Source: Burkholderia sp. WAC0059 (lineage in GTDB: Bacteria > Pseudomonadota > Gammaproteobacteria > Burkholderiales > Burkholderiaceae). From it: 64,000 nt of DNA. Positions 49,932 through 61,853 of this stretch are shown here, piece after piece. The position numbers and the translations under genes are program-made. Positions within the stretch are counted from its first letter, which is position 1, and the number at the start of each line of letters is the position of its first letter. The notes under the pieces were generated by a model that was not told the DNA's origin, made no database searches, and worked only from the letters and a program-made list of their open reading frames with translations. Location: contig NZ_PNEO01000015.1 in assembly GCF_002870125.1 (NCBI RefSeq), forward strand, positions 1 to 64,000, read 5' to 3'.

Positions 49932-50747
49932 ATGGCCCCCACTCCTTCAGCCGACGCGCTCACGCTGTACGGCCAAACTTTCGCCAGCCGCGTGCTGCTC
50001 GGCACGTCGCGCTATCCGTCGCTGCAGTCGCTGTCCGATTCGATCGACGCGGGCCGCCCCGGCATGATTACCGTCGCGCTGCGCCGGCAGATGAACGACG
50101 GCGCAGCCGGGGCCGGCTTCTTCGATCTGCTCAAGCGCCGCGGCGTGCCGCTCCTGCCGAACACGGCCGGCTGCCAGAGCGTCAGCGAGGCCGTGACGAC
50201 CGCGCACATGGCGCGCGAAATCTTCGAGACGGACTGGATCAAGCTCGAGCTGATCGGCGACGACTACACGCTGCAGCCGGACCCGGTCGGCCTGATCGAG
50301 GCGGCGGCGCGCCTCGTCAAGGACGGCTTCCGGGTGCTGCCGTACTGCACCGAGGATCTCGTCGTCGGGCGCCGCCTGCTCGACGCGGGCTGCGAGGCGC
50401 TCATGCCGTGGGGTGCGCCGATCGGCACCGGCAAGGGCGTGGTCAATCCGTACGGGCTCAGGGTGCTGCGCGAGCGGCTGCCGGACGTGCCGCTGATCGT
50501 CGATGCGGGGCTCGGCGTGCCGTCGCACGCCTGTCAGGTGATGGAATGGGGTTTCGACGGCGTGCTGCTGAACACGGCCGTCTCGCAGGCCTCGCACCCC
50601 GAGGTAATGGCGCGCGCGTTCGCGCAGGGCGTGGAGGCGGGGCGGGCGGCGTATCTGGCCGGCCCGATGGCCGAGCGCGACACCGCCGAGGCGAGCACGC
50701 CGGTCGTCGGCATGCCGTTCTGGCATCAGGATGGGAGCAAGACATGA
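49932..50747 (+). CDS. thiG: Thiazole synthase
   Basis: Builds the thiazole phosphate ring from DXP, dehydroglycine and ThiS-thiocarboxylate (271 residues, TIM barrel). Schiff-base Lys in [17 protein letters not shown], plus [31 protein letters not shown] and [19 protein letters not shown]-rich C terminus ends in an ATGA overlap with thiE. Confidence 0.97.
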   Translation: MAPTPSADALTLYGQTFASRVLLGTSRYPSLQSLSDSIDAGRPGMITVALRRQMNDGAAGAGFFDLLKRRGVPLLPNTAGCQSVSEAVTTAHMAREIFETDWIKLELIGDDYTLQPDPVGLIEAAARLVKDGFRVLPYCTEDLVVGRRLLDAGCEALMPWGAPIGTGKGVVNPYGLRVLRERLPDVPLIVDAGLGVPSHACQVMEWGFDGVLLNTAVSQASHPEVMARAFAQGVEAGRAAYLAGPMAERDTAEASTPVVGMPFWHQDGSKT

Positions 50748-51844
50748 CCGATACGCTGCGCTTTGCGGGCCGCGAGCTGTTCTGGCCGCCCGCCGACGAA
50801 CTGAACGAAGCGGCCGAGCGGATTCGCGCGCGCCTCGGCGACTGGCCCGCCACGCACGCGCCGTGGCGCATCTGCCTGACGCCGCCGGGCGAGCCGAACG
50901 GCGGCGACCTGATCATCGCGGCGGACGGGGACGCGCACCGCGCGCATTTCGCGCAGTGGCTCGTGCGCGGCGCGGCCGTCGTCGAGGCGCGCTCGGGCGG
51001 CCTTACGCTGCATCTGGGCGGCGAGCGCCACGCGCTCGACGGCGCATTGTCCGAAGACTGGATTCCGGCGCTCGCGGCGTTTCTCGACTGCGGTTTCGCG
51101 CCTCACGACGCGCTGGTGCTCGCGCTGGCCTGGCGCGACGGCGACGAGCGCAGCACGGCCGATGCCTGGCCGGTGGACTTCGCGCGCTTTCCGCGCGTCG
51201 CGGGTCTGCCCGACGCGCCCGCGCGGCCGTTCGCGCCCTGTCCCGCGCGGCTCGGCCTCTATCCGGTCCTGCCGACGGCCGACTGGGTCGAGCGCGTGCT
51301 CGATTGCGGCGTGAAGACGGTCCAGTTGCGCAGCAAGCAGCCGAAGTCCGCGGCGCTCGAGCGCGAGATCGCGCGCTGCGTCGAGGCGGGGCGCCGCCAC
51401 GACGCGCGCGTCTTCATCAACGACCACTGGCGGGAGGCGCTGGCCGCCGGCGCCTACGGCGTGCATCTGGGGCAGGAGGATCTGCGCGAGGCCGACCTGT
51501 CAGCGCTGGCCGCCGCGGGGCTGCGGCTCGGGCTGTCGACGCACGGCTACTACGAGATGCTGACCGCGCTGCACTTCCGTCCGAGCTACGTCGCGCTCGG
51601 CGCCGTGTTCGCGACCACCACGAAGGCGATGCCGACCGCGCCGCAAGGGCTCGCGCGGCTCGCCCGTTACGTGAAGCTGTTCGACGGCGTCGTGCCGCTC
51701 GTGGCGATCGGCGGCATCGACGGCCTCGCGCTGCCCGGGGTGCTCGCCACCGGCGTGGGCAGCGCGGCCGTCGTGCGCGCCGTGACCGAGGCCGCCGACC
51801 CGGCTGCAGCCGTTGCTGCATTGCAACGCGCGTTTACGCAATAA
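50744..51844 (+). CDS. thiE: Thiamine-phosphate synthase with extra N-terminal domain
   Basis: Joins the pyrimidine and thiazole moieties to thiamine phosphate. The ThiE barrel occupies about residues 167-366: [81 protein letters not shown]. The first ~165 residues ([20 protein letters not shown] onward) are not part of that fold. Total 366 residues against about 210 for E. coli ThiE. Similar long ThiE proteins occur, to my recollection, in other Burkholderia. Overlaps thiG by four bases. Confidence 0.93.
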   Translation: MTDTLRFAGRELFWPPADELNEAAERIRARLGDWPATHAPWRICLTPPGEPNGGDLIIAADGDAHRAHFAQWLVRGAAVVEARSGGLTLHLGGERHALDGALSEDWIPALAAFLDCGFAPHDALVLALAWRDGDERSTADAWPVDFARFPRVAGLPDAPARPFAPCPARLGLYPVLPTADWVERVLDCGVKTVQLRSKQPKSAALEREIARCVEAGRRHDARVFINDHWREALAAGAYGVHLGQEDLREADLSALAAAGLRLGLSTHGYYEMLTALHFRPSYVALGAVFATTTKAMPTAPQGLARLARYVKLFDGVVPLVAIGGIDGLALPGVLATGVGSAAVVRAVTEAADPAAAVAALQRAFTQ

Positions 51845-52039
51845 TTGTCAGCCAGCACGACGAGGACGGACCGCGAGGACGGCACGATCCGGCGATAGCC
51901 GCTCCTGGCAAGGAATCCCGGGCCGGCGGGCCGCGCCGGCTGGGCAGCAGGGGCTTCGGTTTCACGCCCGGGCGTATCCGGCAGCAATTTCACGATGGCC
52001 CTATAATTTCGCCTCCGTGTAAAAGGATTGTCAGCTCAC
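51845..52039 (+). promoter_or_regulatory. thiE-mlaF spacer with mla promoter -10
   Basis: 195 bases. A perfect TATAAT at 52002-52007 (CCCTATAATTTCGCC) is a strong -10 but no matching -35 is obvious. Upstream are a direct repeat of GAGGACGG (about 51860-51885) and a GC hairpin (GCCGGCGGGCCGCGCCGGC near 51926-51945). No T-tract terminator for the thi operon. Confidence 0.5.
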
Positions 52040-52861
52040 GTGCCTCTTCCTTCAGAGACTCTTCTCGAGCTTCGCGACGTCGATTTCGGCTACAACGACC
52101 GACTCGTCCTCTCCGGCCTGAACCTGCGCTTCGCGCGCGGTCAGGTGGTGGCGGTCATGGGCGGATCGGGCTGCGGCAAGACGACGGTCCTGCGGCTCAT
52201 CGGCGGTCTCGTGCAGGCACGGCGCGGCCAGGTGCTGTTTCACGGCGAGGACATCGGCGCGCAGACGCGCGAAGGCCTTTACGCGCTGCGCCGCAAGATG
52301 GGCATGCTGTTCCAGTTCGGCGCGCTTTTCACCGACATGTCGGTGTTCGACAACGTCGCGTTCGCGCTGCGCGAACACACCGATCTGCCCGAAGCCCTGA
52401 TTCGCGACCTCGTGCTGATGAAGCTCAACGCGGTCGGCCTGCGCGGCGCGCGCGACCTCGCGCCGTCGGAGGTGTCGGGCGGCATGGCGCGGCGCGTGGC
52501 GCTCGCCCGCGCCATCGCGCTCGACCCCGAGCTGATGATGTACGACGAGCCGTTCGCCGGGCTCGACCCGATTTCGCTCGGCATCACGGCGAACCTGATC
52601 CGCACGCTCAACGACGCGCTCGGCGCGACCTCGATCCTCGTCTCGCACGACGTGCCCGAATCGTTCGCGATTGCCGATTACGTCTATTTCCTCGCCAACG
52701 GCGGCGTGCTCGCTCAAGGGACGCCGGACGAGCTGCGCGCCTCGACGGACCCGAGCGTGCGGCAGTTCATCGACGGCGCGCCGGACGGTCCGTTCCGGTT
52801 CCATTACCCGGCCAACGCCTCGCTCGAGGCGGACTTCGGCATTGGCGGAGGGCGTTCATGA
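52040..52861 (+). CDS. mlaF: Phospholipid ABC transporter ATPase MlaF
   Basis: ATPase of the MlaFEDB complex that moves phospholipids between outer and inner membranes (273 residues). Walker [12 protein letters not shown]-loop [17 protein letters not shown], signature [19 protein letters not shown], Walker [13 protein letters not shown], switch His in LVSHDVPE. Start is uncertain: GTG at 52040 ([18 protein letters not shown]) or TTG at 52028; AAAAGGA abuts the TTG, so GTG is preferred. Stop overlaps mlaE (ATGA). Confidence 0.96.
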   Translation: MPLPSETLLELRDVDFGYNDRLVLSGLNLRFARGQVVAVMGGSGCGKTTVLRLIGGLVQARRGQVLFHGEDIGAQTREGLYALRRKMGMLFQFGALFTDMSVFDNVAFALREHTDLPEALIRDLVLMKLNAVGLRGARDLAPSEVSGGMARRVALARAIALDPELMMYDEPFAGLDPISLGITANLIRTLNDALGATSILVSHDVPESFAIADYVYFLANGGVLAQGTPDELRASTDPSVRQFIDGAPDGPFRFHYPANASLEADFGIGGGRS

Positions 52862-53628
52862 TCATCAGCCTGATCGGCCGCGGCGTCATCGACGCGTTCG
52901 CGCGTGCGGGCTACGCGGCGCGTTTCTTCGTGCGGCTCGTGCTCGAGTTCTTTCCGCTCCTGCGCCGTCCGCGTCTTGTCACGAAGCAGATCCACTTCGT
53001 CGGTAATTATTCGCTGCTCATCATTGCGGTGTCGGGGCTCTTCGTCGGTTTCGTGCTCGGCCTGCAGGGGTATTACACGCTGAACCGCTACGGCTCCGAC
53101 CAGGCGCTCGGCCTGCTCGTCGCGCTCTCGCTCGTGCGCGAACTCGGGCCCGTCGTCACGGCGTTGCTGTTCGCCGGCCGCGCCGGCACGTCGCTCACGG
53201 CCGAGATCGGCCTCATGAAGGCGGGCGAGCAGTTGACCGCGATGGAGATGATGGCGGTCGACCCGCTGCGCATCGTGATCGCGCCGCGCATGTGGGCGGG
53301 CGTGATCGCCATGCCGATACTCGCCGCGATCTTCAGCGCGGTCGGCATTCTCGGCGGCTACGTGGTCGGCGTGGTGCTGATCGGCGTCGATGCCGGCGCG
53401 TTCTGGTCGCAGATGCAGGCCGGCGTGGACGTCTGGACCGACGTGGGCAACGGCGTCATGAAGAGTATCGTGTTCGGTTTCGCCGTCACGTTCGTCGCGC
53501 TCTACCAGGGCTACGAGGCCAAGCCGACGCCGGAGGGCGTCTCGCGCGCGACGACGAAGACGGTGGTGTACGCGTCGCTCGCGGTGCTCGGCCTCGACTT
53601 CCTGCTGACCGCACTGATGTTTAGCTGA
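52858..53628 (+). CDS. mlaE: Phospholipid ABC transporter permease MlaE
   Basis: Inner-membrane permease of the Mla system (256 residues, five to six helices). Family signatures: [58 protein letters not shown] and the C-terminal [19 protein letters not shown]. The ATG overlaps the mlaF stop. Confidence 0.97.
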   Translation: MIISLIGRGVIDAFARAGYAARFFVRLVLEFFPLLRRPRLVTKQIHFVGNYSLLIIAVSGLFVGFVLGLQGYYTLNRYGSDQALGLLVALSLVRELGPVVTALLFAGRAGTSLTAEIGLMKAGEQLTAMEMMAVDPLRIVIAPRMWAGVIAMPILAAIFSAVGILGGYVVGVVLIGVDAGAFWSQMQAGVDVWTDVGNGVMKSIVFGFAVTFVALYQGYEAKPTPEGVSRATTKTVVYASLAVLGLDFLLTALMFS

Positions 53629-53675
53629 CGGCGCGGACGGCGCCGCCGTCGCAACGGTTTCTGATTGGGATGACG

Positions 53676-54182
53676 ATGAAAAAGACTGCTCTCGACTTCT
53701 GGGTCGGCCTGTTCGTGGTGCTGGGCGTGCTGGCGCTGCTGTTTCTCGCGCTCAAGGCCGGCAACATGAGCTCGCTGTCGTTCCAGCCCACCTACGCGGT
53801 GAAGCTCAGGTTCGACAACATCGGCGGACTCAAGCCGCGCGCGCCCGTGAAGAGCGCGGGCGTGACGGTGGGTCGCGTCGATTCGATCGGTTTCGACACG
53901 AACACCTACCAGGCGCTCGTGACGATCGACATCGACAGGCAGTACCTGTTTCCGAGGGATTCGTCGGCGAAGATTCTGACCGCTGGCCTGCTCGGCGAGC
54001 AGTACATCGGCCTTGAACCCGGGGGTGACACGGACATGCTCAAGAATGGCGACACGATCACGATGACGCAGTCGGCCATCGTGCTCGAGAATCTGATCGG
54101 GCAGCTTCTCTACAGCAAGGCCGCGGACTCGGGCGCGGCCAAACCGGCGGGCGCGTCGCCCGCTTCGGGCGCGAGCCAGTAA
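53676..54182 (+). CDS. mlaD: Outer-membrane lipid-asymmetry protein MlaD
   Basis: MCE-domain protein (168 residues) anchored by one N-terminal helix (ALDFWVGLFVVLGVLALLFL), forming the periplasmic hexameric lipid channel. The MCE domain is about residues 38-115: YAVKLRFDNIGGLKPRAPVK, VTVGRVDSIGF and GLLGEQYIGLEPGG. Short Ala/Gly-rich tail. ATGs at 53670 and 53676 are both possible; 53676 (MKKTALDFW) fits the family start. Confidence 0.95.
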   Translation: MKKTALDFWVGLFVVLGVLALLFLALKAGNMSSLSFQPTYAVKLRFDNIGGLKPRAPVKSAGVTVGRVDSIGFDTNTYQALVTIDIDRQYLFPRDSSAKILTAGLLGEQYIGLEPGGDTDMLKNGDTITMTQSAIVLENLIGQLLYSKAADSGAAKPAGASPASGASQ

Positions 54183-54193
54183 GGAGAACAAGA

Positions 54194-55063
54194 ATGAAGA
54201 CGAGCGGAATGCGCAAGGTCGCGTTCGCGGCGATGGCGTTAGCTCTCGCAGGGTGTTCGACGGTGCAGACGCCGTCGAAGGACGATCCGTTCGAAGGGTT
54301 CAACCGGACGATCTTCAAGTTCAACGACAAGGTCGACCAGTACGCGCTGAGGCCGGCCGCGCAGGGGTATGTGAAGGTCACGCCGAAGCCGGTGCGCGAC
54401 AGCGTGACGAACTTCTTCTCGAACATCGGCGACGTCTACAACGCCGCGAACGATCTGCTGCAGCTCAAGGTCACCGATGGCGTCGAGGACATCATGCGGC
54501 TCGTCATCAACTCGGTCTTCGGGGTCGGCGGCCTGTTCGACGTCGCGACGCTCGCGAAGCTGCCCAAGCACGACCAGGACTTCGGCCTGACGCTCGCCCA
54601 TTACGGCGTGCCGCCGGGACCGTACCTCGTGCTGCCGCTGCTCGGCCCGAGCACGGTGCGCGACTCGACGGGCTGGGTCGTCAATTACTTCATCAATCCG
54701 CTCACCTACGTCGAGCCGGATTCGGCGAGCTGGGGCATTTACGCCGTGAACGTCCTGAGCACGCGCGCGAACCTGCTGGGCGCGAGCGATCTGCTTCAGG
54801 GCGCGGCGATCGACCAGTACTCGTTCATGCGCAATACCTATCTGCAGCGGCGACGCTATCTGAGCTCGGCGGATTCCTCGACGGGCGGGCAGGGCACGCC
54901 GTTGCCGAATTACGACGTCGACGATGGCGCGGCGGGTGCTGCCGCGCCCGGAGGCGCATCGGCGCCGGCCGTTCCGCAGCCGGCCTCGGGCGCCGCCGGG
55001 GCTCCGGCCGACCAGACCGTGCCGCCGGCGCGCTTCGGCACCCCGGGCATGCGGCTGCGCTGA
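54194..55063 (+). CDS. mlaA: Outer-membrane lipoprotein MlaA (VacJ)
   Basis: Removes phospholipids from the outer leaflet of the outer membrane and hands them to MlaC (289 residues). Lipobox LALAGC (Cys about 21), then DPFEGFNRTIFKFNDKVD, VRDSVTNFFSNIGDVYN, GVGGLFDVATLAKL, DFGLTLAHYGVPPGPYLVLP and LLGPSTVRDSTGWVVNY, all family-typical. A ~55-residue Ala/Pro/Gly tail follows. In E. coli mlaA lies far from the mla operon; here it is inside it, 11 bases after mlaD. Confidence 0.96.
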   Translation: MKTSGMRKVAFAAMALALAGCSTVQTPSKDDPFEGFNRTIFKFNDKVDQYALRPAAQGYVKVTPKPVRDSVTNFFSNIGDVYNAANDLLQLKVTDGVEDIMRLVINSVFGVGGLFDVATLAKLPKHDQDFGLTLAHYGVPPGPYLVLPLLGPSTVRDSTGWVVNYFINPLTYVEPDSASWGIYAVNVLSTRANLLGASDLLQGAAIDQYSFMRNTYLQRRRYLSSADSSTGGQGTPLPNYDVDDGAAGAAAPGGASAPAVPQPASGAAGAPADQTVPPARFGTPGMRLR

Positions 55064-55192
55064 CCCGGACTGTACGGCTCGCGCTCGCCTGCCGCGCGGC
55101 GGGCGGCGCGGATGCGTGTCGGACGCGTGTGATATCGTTGACCGCTCGTTAGTCCAAAATGGCTCCGAAAGGGTCATTAGGCAGTAAATTTC

Positions 55193-55204
55193 CCTGCATG
55201 CAGG
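55193..55204 (+). promoter_or_regulatory. Palindrome over the mlaC ribosome-binding site
   Basis: CCTGCATGCAGG is a 12-base perfect palindrome whose right side contains the AGGA used by mlaC (start 55212). Folded as CCTG-CATG-CAGG it would hide the ribosome site; the stem is only four pairs, so its effect is uncertain. Confidence 0.4.
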
Positions 55205-55211
55205 ATTTATC

Positions 55212-55841
55212 ATGAAAAAATTCTTTCTGATCCCGCTTTTTGCCGCATTTTTTGCGTTCGTCGGCACGGCTTCGGCCCAGTCCATCGACACGAGTTCTCC
55301 GGACGGTATGGTCAAGGCCATCATCCAGCAGGTGATGAATTCGATCCAGAACGACAAGTCGGTCCAGCAGGGCGACATCTCGGAGATCACGAAGCTCGTC
55401 AACGAGCAGATCCTGCCGTACACCGATTTCCGCCGCACCACGCAGCTCGCGATGGGCCGTTACTGGCGCACCGCCACGCCCCAGCAGCAGACGCAGGTGG
55501 TCGATCAGTTCGAAATGCTCCTGATCCGGACTTATTCGGGCGCGCTCGCCCAGGTGCACAACCAGCAGATCCAGTACCTGCCGTTCCGGGCGGACCCCGG
55601 CGACACCGACGTCGTCGTGCGCACGACCGTGATGAACAACGGCTCGCCGGTCGAGCTCGACTACCGCCTCTACAAGACGCCGCAGGGCTGGCGCGTCTAC
55701 GACATCAACGTGCTCGGCGCGTGGCTGATTCAGGCCTACCAGCAGCAGTTCCAGGAAAAGATCCAGCAGAGCGGCGTCGACGGCCTGATCCAGTTCCTGA
55801 CCCAGCGCAACCAGCAACTGGCGGCGGGCAAGGCGTCGTGA
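55212..55841 (+). CDS. mlaC: Periplasmic phospholipid shuttle MlaC
   Basis: Carries phospholipids across the periplasm between MlaA and MlaFEDB (209 residues). Signal peptide MKKFFLIPLFAAFFAFVGTASAQ; conserved YTDFRRTTQLAMGRYWRTAT, the QQTQVVDQFEMLLIRTYSGAL helix and LDYRLYKTPQGWRVYDINVL. A 148-base spacer after mlaA is unusual inside this tight operon. Stop overlaps mlaB (GTGA). Confidence 0.96.
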   Translation: MKKFFLIPLFAAFFAFVGTASAQSIDTSSPDGMVKAIIQQVMNSIQNDKSVQQGDISEITKLVNEQILPYTDFRRTTQLAMGRYWRTATPQQQTQVVDQFEMLLIRTYSGALAQVHNQQIQYLPFRADPGDTDVVVRTTVMNNGSPVELDYRLYKTPQGWRVYDINVLGAWLIQAYQQQFQEKIQQSGVDGLIQFLTQRNQQLAAGKAS

Positions 55842-56107
55842 GCCGCTTCGAAACCGGCGCCACGCTGACTCACGCGAGCGCGAAGGCCGCGCTCGCGGCG
55901 GGACTCGAGCGGATTGCCGCGGGCGCGAGCGAAGTCGATTGCACGTCGCTCACGCAATTCGACTCGTCGGCCCTTGCCGTGCTGCTCGCCTGGCAGCGTG
56001 CCGCGCACGCGCGCGGCAGCGTGCTCCAGGTCGTCAACCTGCCTTCCGCGCTCGCGAGCCTCGCGCGCGCCTACGGCGTCGATACGCTGCTCGCTGCGCG
56101 ACATTGA
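55838..56107 (+). CDS. mlaB: STAS-domain protein MlaB
   Basis: Small cytoplasmic STAS-domain subunit (89 residues) that binds MlaF and is needed for its activity. Pattern VDCTSLTQFDSSALAVLLAWQRAA matches the STAS core with its conserved D-S-A. Starts with GTG overlapping the mlaC stop. Last gene of the mla set. Confidence 0.92.
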   Translation: MSRFETGATLTHASAKAALAAGLERIAAGASEVDCTSLTQFDSSALAVLLAWQRAAHARGSVLQVVNLPSALASLARAYGVDTLLAARH

Positions 56108-56188
56108 CGCGGGCGGCCCCCTGCCGGGCCCCGGGCCGTCCTTCTTCCCGCTGCCTTCTCCGCCAGGTCGGGCGATCCGACTTTGCCC

Positions 56189-56194
56189 TATAAT
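56189..56194 (+). promoter_or_regulatory. -10 box upstream of the ABC-2 transporter genes
   Basis: A perfect TATAAT in CCCTATAATCAACCG, 125 bases before the ABC ATPase start. The sequence around it (GCCCTATAATCAA) resembles the -10 upstream of mlaF. No clear -35. Confidence 0.45.
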
Positions 56195-56318
56195 CAACCG
56201 TTTTTTGGGACTTCGATTTGGGGTTTCCAGGCAGGGCAATCTGCCCCCCGATCCCGTTCCCCGCAGCACTCCACGTATCCAGCAGGCGCCGCCGTTCAAA
56301 ACAGGCGGCGCGGAAGTC

Positions 56319-57245
56319 ATGCCAGCCATAGAAATCAGCAACGTCAAAAAGCGCTACAAACAGCTACAGGCGCTCAAGGGCGTCAGCTTTACGGTCGAAG
56401 AGGGCGAGTTTTTCGGGCTGCTCGGCCCGAACGGCGCGGGCAAGACGACGCTCATCAGCATTCTTGCGGGGCTCGCGCGGGCCGACGAAGGACGGGTGGC
56501 CGTGCGCGGCCACGACGTCGTCGGCGATTTTCGCGCCGCGCGCCGTGCGCTCGGCGTCGTGCCCCAGGAGCTCGTGTTCGACCCGTTCTTCACGGTGCGC
56601 GAGACGCTGCGCATCCAGTCCGGCTACTTCGGCCTGCACAACAACGACGCGTGGATCGACGAGGTGATGGCCAACCTCGATCTCACCGAGAAGGCCGACG
56701 TCAACATGCGGGCGCTCTCCGGCGGCATGAAGCGGCGCGTGCTCGTCGCCCAGGCGCTCGTGCACCGTCCGCCCGTCATCGTGCTCGACGAGCCGACGGC
56801 CGGCGTGGACGTCGAGCTGCGGCAGACGCTCTGGAAGTTCATCTCGCGCCTGAACCGCGAGGGCCACACGATCGTCCTGACGACGCACTACCTCGAAGAG
56901 GCCGAGTCGCTCTGCGACCGCATCGCGATGCTGCGGCGCGGCGAGGTCGTGGCGCTCGAGCGCACGAGCGCGCTGCTGCAGCGTTTCGCCGGTACGCAGC
57001 TCTTCCTGCGTTTTTCCGAGGGCGTGCTGCCGGTCGAGCTGCGCGCGCTCGAGGTGGACCCGACCAACGCGGGCGGCCGTCAGCATCTGCTGCGGCTTTC
57101 GGGCTACGACGAGGTCGAGCGCATCCTCTCGCAATGCCGCGTGGCCGGCTGCCGGTTCGACGAAATCGAAGTGCGCAAGGCGGATCTGGAGGACGTCTTC
57201 CTGCAAGTGATGAGCGGGCCCGAACTGGTCGAGGGGCTGGCATGA
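56319..57245 (+). CDS. ABC transporter ATPase (YadG-like, ABC-2 type)
   Basis: ATP-binding subunit (308 residues): Walker A LGPNGAGKTTLI (about 38-49), Q-loop VPQELVFDPFFTVRE, signature LSGGMKRRVLVAQAL, Walker B VIVLDEPTAGVD, switch His LTTHYLEEAE. C-terminal ~80 residues as in drug/polysaccharide exporters of the DrrA/NodI type. Pairs with the permease that follows (ATGA overlap). Substrate unknown. The ATG at 56319 gives the standard MPAIEISNVKKRYKQLQALK start. Confidence 0.93.
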   Translation: MPAIEISNVKKRYKQLQALKGVSFTVEEGEFFGLLGPNGAGKTTLISILAGLARADEGRVAVRGHDVVGDFRAARRALGVVPQELVFDPFFTVRETLRIQSGYFGLHNNDAWIDEVMANLDLTEKADVNMRALSGGMKRRVLVAQALVHRPPVIVLDEPTAGVDVELRQTLWKFISRLNREGHTIVLTTHYLEEAESLCDRIAMLRRGEVVALERTSALLQRFAGTQLFLRFSEGVLPVELRALEVDPTNAGGRQHLLRLSGYDEVERILSQCRVAGCRFDEIEVRKADLEDVFLQVMSGPELVEGLA

Positions 57246-57997
57246 GCGGATTCCGCACGCTGTTCTACAAGGAAGTGCTGCGTTTCTGGAAGGTAGCGTT
57301 TCAGACCGTGCTCGCGCCCGTCATCACGGCGCTGCTGTACCTGACGATCTTCGGTCACGCGCTGCGCGGCCGCGTAGAGGTGTATCCGGGCGTCGAGTAC
57401 ACGAGCTTCCTGATTCCCGGCCTCGTGATGATGAGCGTGCTGCAGAACGCGTTCGCGAACAGCTCGTCGTCGCTGATCCAGTCGAAGATCACGGGCAACC
57501 TCGTGTTCATGCTGCTGCCGCCGCTCTCGGCCCTGGACATGTTCGGCGCCTACGTGCTCGGCTCGGTCGTGCGCGGCCTCGCGGTCGGGCTCGGCGTGCT
57601 CGTCGTGACGGTCTGGTTCATCCCGCTCGGCTTCGTCGCGCCGCTCTACATCGTCGCGTTCGCGGTTCTCGGTTCCGCGATCCTGGGCACGCTCGGCCTC
57701 ATCGCCGGCATCTGGGCCGATAAGTTCGACCAGCTCGCCGCATTCCAGAACTTCCTCATCATGCCGCTCACGTTCCTTTCGGGCGTGTTCTATTCGACGC
57801 ACACGCTGCCGCCCGTGTGGCGCGAAGTGTCGAGGCTCAACCCGTTCTTCTACATGATCGACGGCTTTCGCTACGGCTTCTTCGGCCTGTCGGACATCGA
57901 TCCGCTCGCGAGCCTCGCGATCGTCGGCGGGTTTTTCGTCGTGCTCGCCGCGCTCGCGATGCGCATGCTCGCGACCGGCTACAAGCTGCGTCACTGA
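57242..57997 (+). CDS. ABC-2 type permease (YadH-like)
   Basis: Six-helix ABC-2 permease (251 residues). FYKEVLRFWKVAFQTVLAPV at the N terminus, YTSFLIPGLVMMSVLQNAF, and the ABC-2 signature region FQNFLIMPLTFLSGVFYSTH with LPPVWREVSRLNPFFYMIDG. Partner of the ATPase just upstream; both lie between mlaB and ibaG, a position suggesting an envelope role, but that is inference. Confidence 0.93.
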   Translation: MSGFRTLFYKEVLRFWKVAFQTVLAPVITALLYLTIFGHALRGRVEVYPGVEYTSFLIPGLVMMSVLQNAFANSSSSLIQSKITGNLVFMLLPPLSALDMFGAYVLGSVVRGLAVGLGVLVVTVWFIPLGFVAPLYIVAFAVLGSAILGTLGLIAGIWADKFDQLAAFQNFLIMPLTFLSGVFYSTHTLPPVWREVSRLNPFFYMIDGFRYGFFGLSDIDPLASLAIVGGFFVVLAALAMRMLATGYKLRH

Positions 57998-58009
57998 GAG
58001 GGGGATTCC

Positions 58010-58249
58010 ATGTTGCCGACTCCGGAACAGGTCAAGCAGTACATCTCGGCGGGGCTTCCGTGCGAGCATCTCGAGGTCGAGGGCGACGGACAGCATTTCT
58101 TCGCGACGATCGTGTCGCCGGGTTTCGAGGGCAAGCGCCTGATCCAGCGGCATCAGCTCGTCTACGCGGCGCTCGGCGATCGCATGCGCGAGGAAATCCA
58201 CGCGCTCAGCATGAAAACCCTGACTCCCGCCGAATGGCAAAACGCATAA
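58010..58249 (+). CDS. ibaG: BolA/IbaG family protein
   Basis: A 79-residue BolA-like protein: LEVEGDGQHFFATIVSPGFE, then GKRLIQRHQLVYAALGDRM and the terminal IHALSMKTLTPAEW. The His in QRHQLVYAAL fits the residue that ligates a 2Fe-2S cluster with monothiol glutaredoxins. Its place before murA mirrors E. coli mlaB-ibaG-murA. GAGGGGG precedes the ATG. Confidence 0.93.
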   Translation: MLPTPEQVKQYISAGLPCEHLEVEGDGQHFFATIVSPGFEGKRLIQRHQLVYAALGDRMREEIHALSMKTLTPAEWQNA

Positions 58250-60309
<2,060 letters not shown>

Positions 60310-60414
60310 CGGAAAGCGGGGGCGGTGCGCCGCGCATCGCGAAACCGGCGGGTTCGCGCCCGCCGCCGCGCCGGTCCCGCGCCGGCCGCATGACTGAAAC
60401 GGATGGATATCGAC

Positions 60415-61734
60415 ATGGGCATCAGGATTCGCAAACTCGATTCGGGCGCCGAAGGATTCAGGCGGGCGCTTAACGCCGTGCTCGCGTTCGAGGCGAGCGA
60501 GGACGAGGCGATCGAGCGTTCGGTCGCGCAGATTCTGGCCGACGTGAAGGCGCGCGGCGACGCGGCCGTACTCGAGTACACGAACCGCTTCGACCGGCTC
60601 GACGCGACGGCGGTCGCGGCGCTGGAGTTGCCGCAGGCCGAGCTCGAGGCGGCGCTCGAAGGGCTCGAGCCCAAGCGGCGCGCGGCGCTCGAGGCGGCGG
60701 CGGCGCGCGTGCGCGGCTACCACGAGAAGCAGCGCATCGAGTGCGGCAGCCATAGCTGGCAGTACACCGAGGCGGACGGCACCGTGCTCGGCCAGAAGGT
60801 GACGCCGCTCGACCGCGTCGGCCTCTACGTGCCGGGCGGCAAGGCCGCCTACCCGTCGTCGGTGCTGATGAACGCGATTCCGGCACGCGTGGCCGGCGTG
60901 CGCGAGATCGTCATGGTCGTGCCGACGCCCGACGGCGTGAAGAACCCGCTCGTGCTCGCGGCCGCGCTGCTCGGCGGCGTCGATCGCGTGTTCACGATCG
61001 GCGGCGCCCAGGCCGTCGGCGCGCTCGCTTACGGCACCGCAACGATTCCGGCCGTCGATAAAATCTGCGGGCCGGGCAATGCCTACGTCGCCTCGGCCAA
61101 GCGCCGCGTGTTCGGCACGGTCGGCATCGACATGATCGCCGGGCCGTCCGAAATCCTCGTGATCTGCGACGGCACCACCGACCCGCGCTGGGTCGCGATG
61201 GACCTGTTCTCGCAGGCCGAGCACGACGAGCTCGCGCAGTCGATCCTGCTGTGCCCGGACGCGGCGTTCATCGACCGCGTCGAGGCGGCCATCGACGAGC
61301 TGCTGCCCACGCTGCCGCGCGCCGCGGTGATCGGCACGTCGCTCGTCAATCGCGGCGCGCTCGTCAAGGTGCGCGACATGGCCGAGGCGTGCGCGATCGC
61401 CAACGACATCGCGCCCGAGCACCTCGAAATCTCGGCGCTCGAGCCGCAGCAGTGGGCGAACGAAATCCGCCACGCGGGCGCGATCTTCCTCGGCCGCTAC
61501 ACGAGCGAGAGCCTCGGCGACTACTGCGCGGGGCCCAACCACGTGTTGCCTACGTCCCGTACCGCACGTTTCTCCTCGCCGCTCGGCGTCTATGATTTCC
61601 TCAAGCGCTCGAGCCTGATCGAAGTCAGCGCGGAAGGCGCGCAGACGCTCGGCGAAATCGCGGCGGAACTCGCTTACGGCGAAGGCCTGCAGGCCCACGC
61701 GCGCAGCGCCGAATACCGGATGAAGCCGGTCTGA
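60415..61734 (+). CDS. hisD: Histidinol dehydrogenase
   Basis: Oxidises L-histidinol to histidine in two NAD steps, zinc-dependent (439 residues). [61 protein letters not shown], and the active-site/zinc region [14 protein letters not shown]; later [23 protein letters not shown] at 60415 ([10 protein letters not shown]) is preferred to 60403 as it matches the family start. Confidence 0.97.
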   Translation: MGIRIRKLDSGAEGFRRALNAVLAFEASEDEAIERSVAQILADVKARGDAAVLEYTNRFDRLDATAVAALELPQAELEAALEGLEPKRRAALEAAAARVRGYHEKQRIECGSHSWQYTEADGTVLGQKVTPLDRVGLYVPGGKAAYPSSVLMNAIPARVAGVREIVMVVPTPDGVKNPLVLAAALLGGVDRVFTIGGAQAVGALAYGTATIPAVDKICGPGNAYVASAKRRVFGTVGIDMIAGPSEILVICDGTTDPRWVAMDLFSQAEHDELAQSILLCPDAAFIDRVEAAIDELLPTLPRAAVIGTSLVNRGALVKVRDMAEACAIANDIAPEHLEISALEPQQWANEIRHAGAIFLGRYTSESLGDYCAGPNHVLPTSRTARFSSPLGVYDFLKRSSLIEVSAEGAQTLGEIAAELAYGEGLQAHARSAEYRMKPV

Positions 61735-61853
61735 CGCGAGTTCGCGCGCGCCGGTTCCGTTGCCGGCGCGCGCATCTCGACGAAACCGCCCAGCCACACC
61801 ACACCGCAACGACAACCCGCGATCCCGAAGCCGCCGAGCCGGATCGGCCCGCC

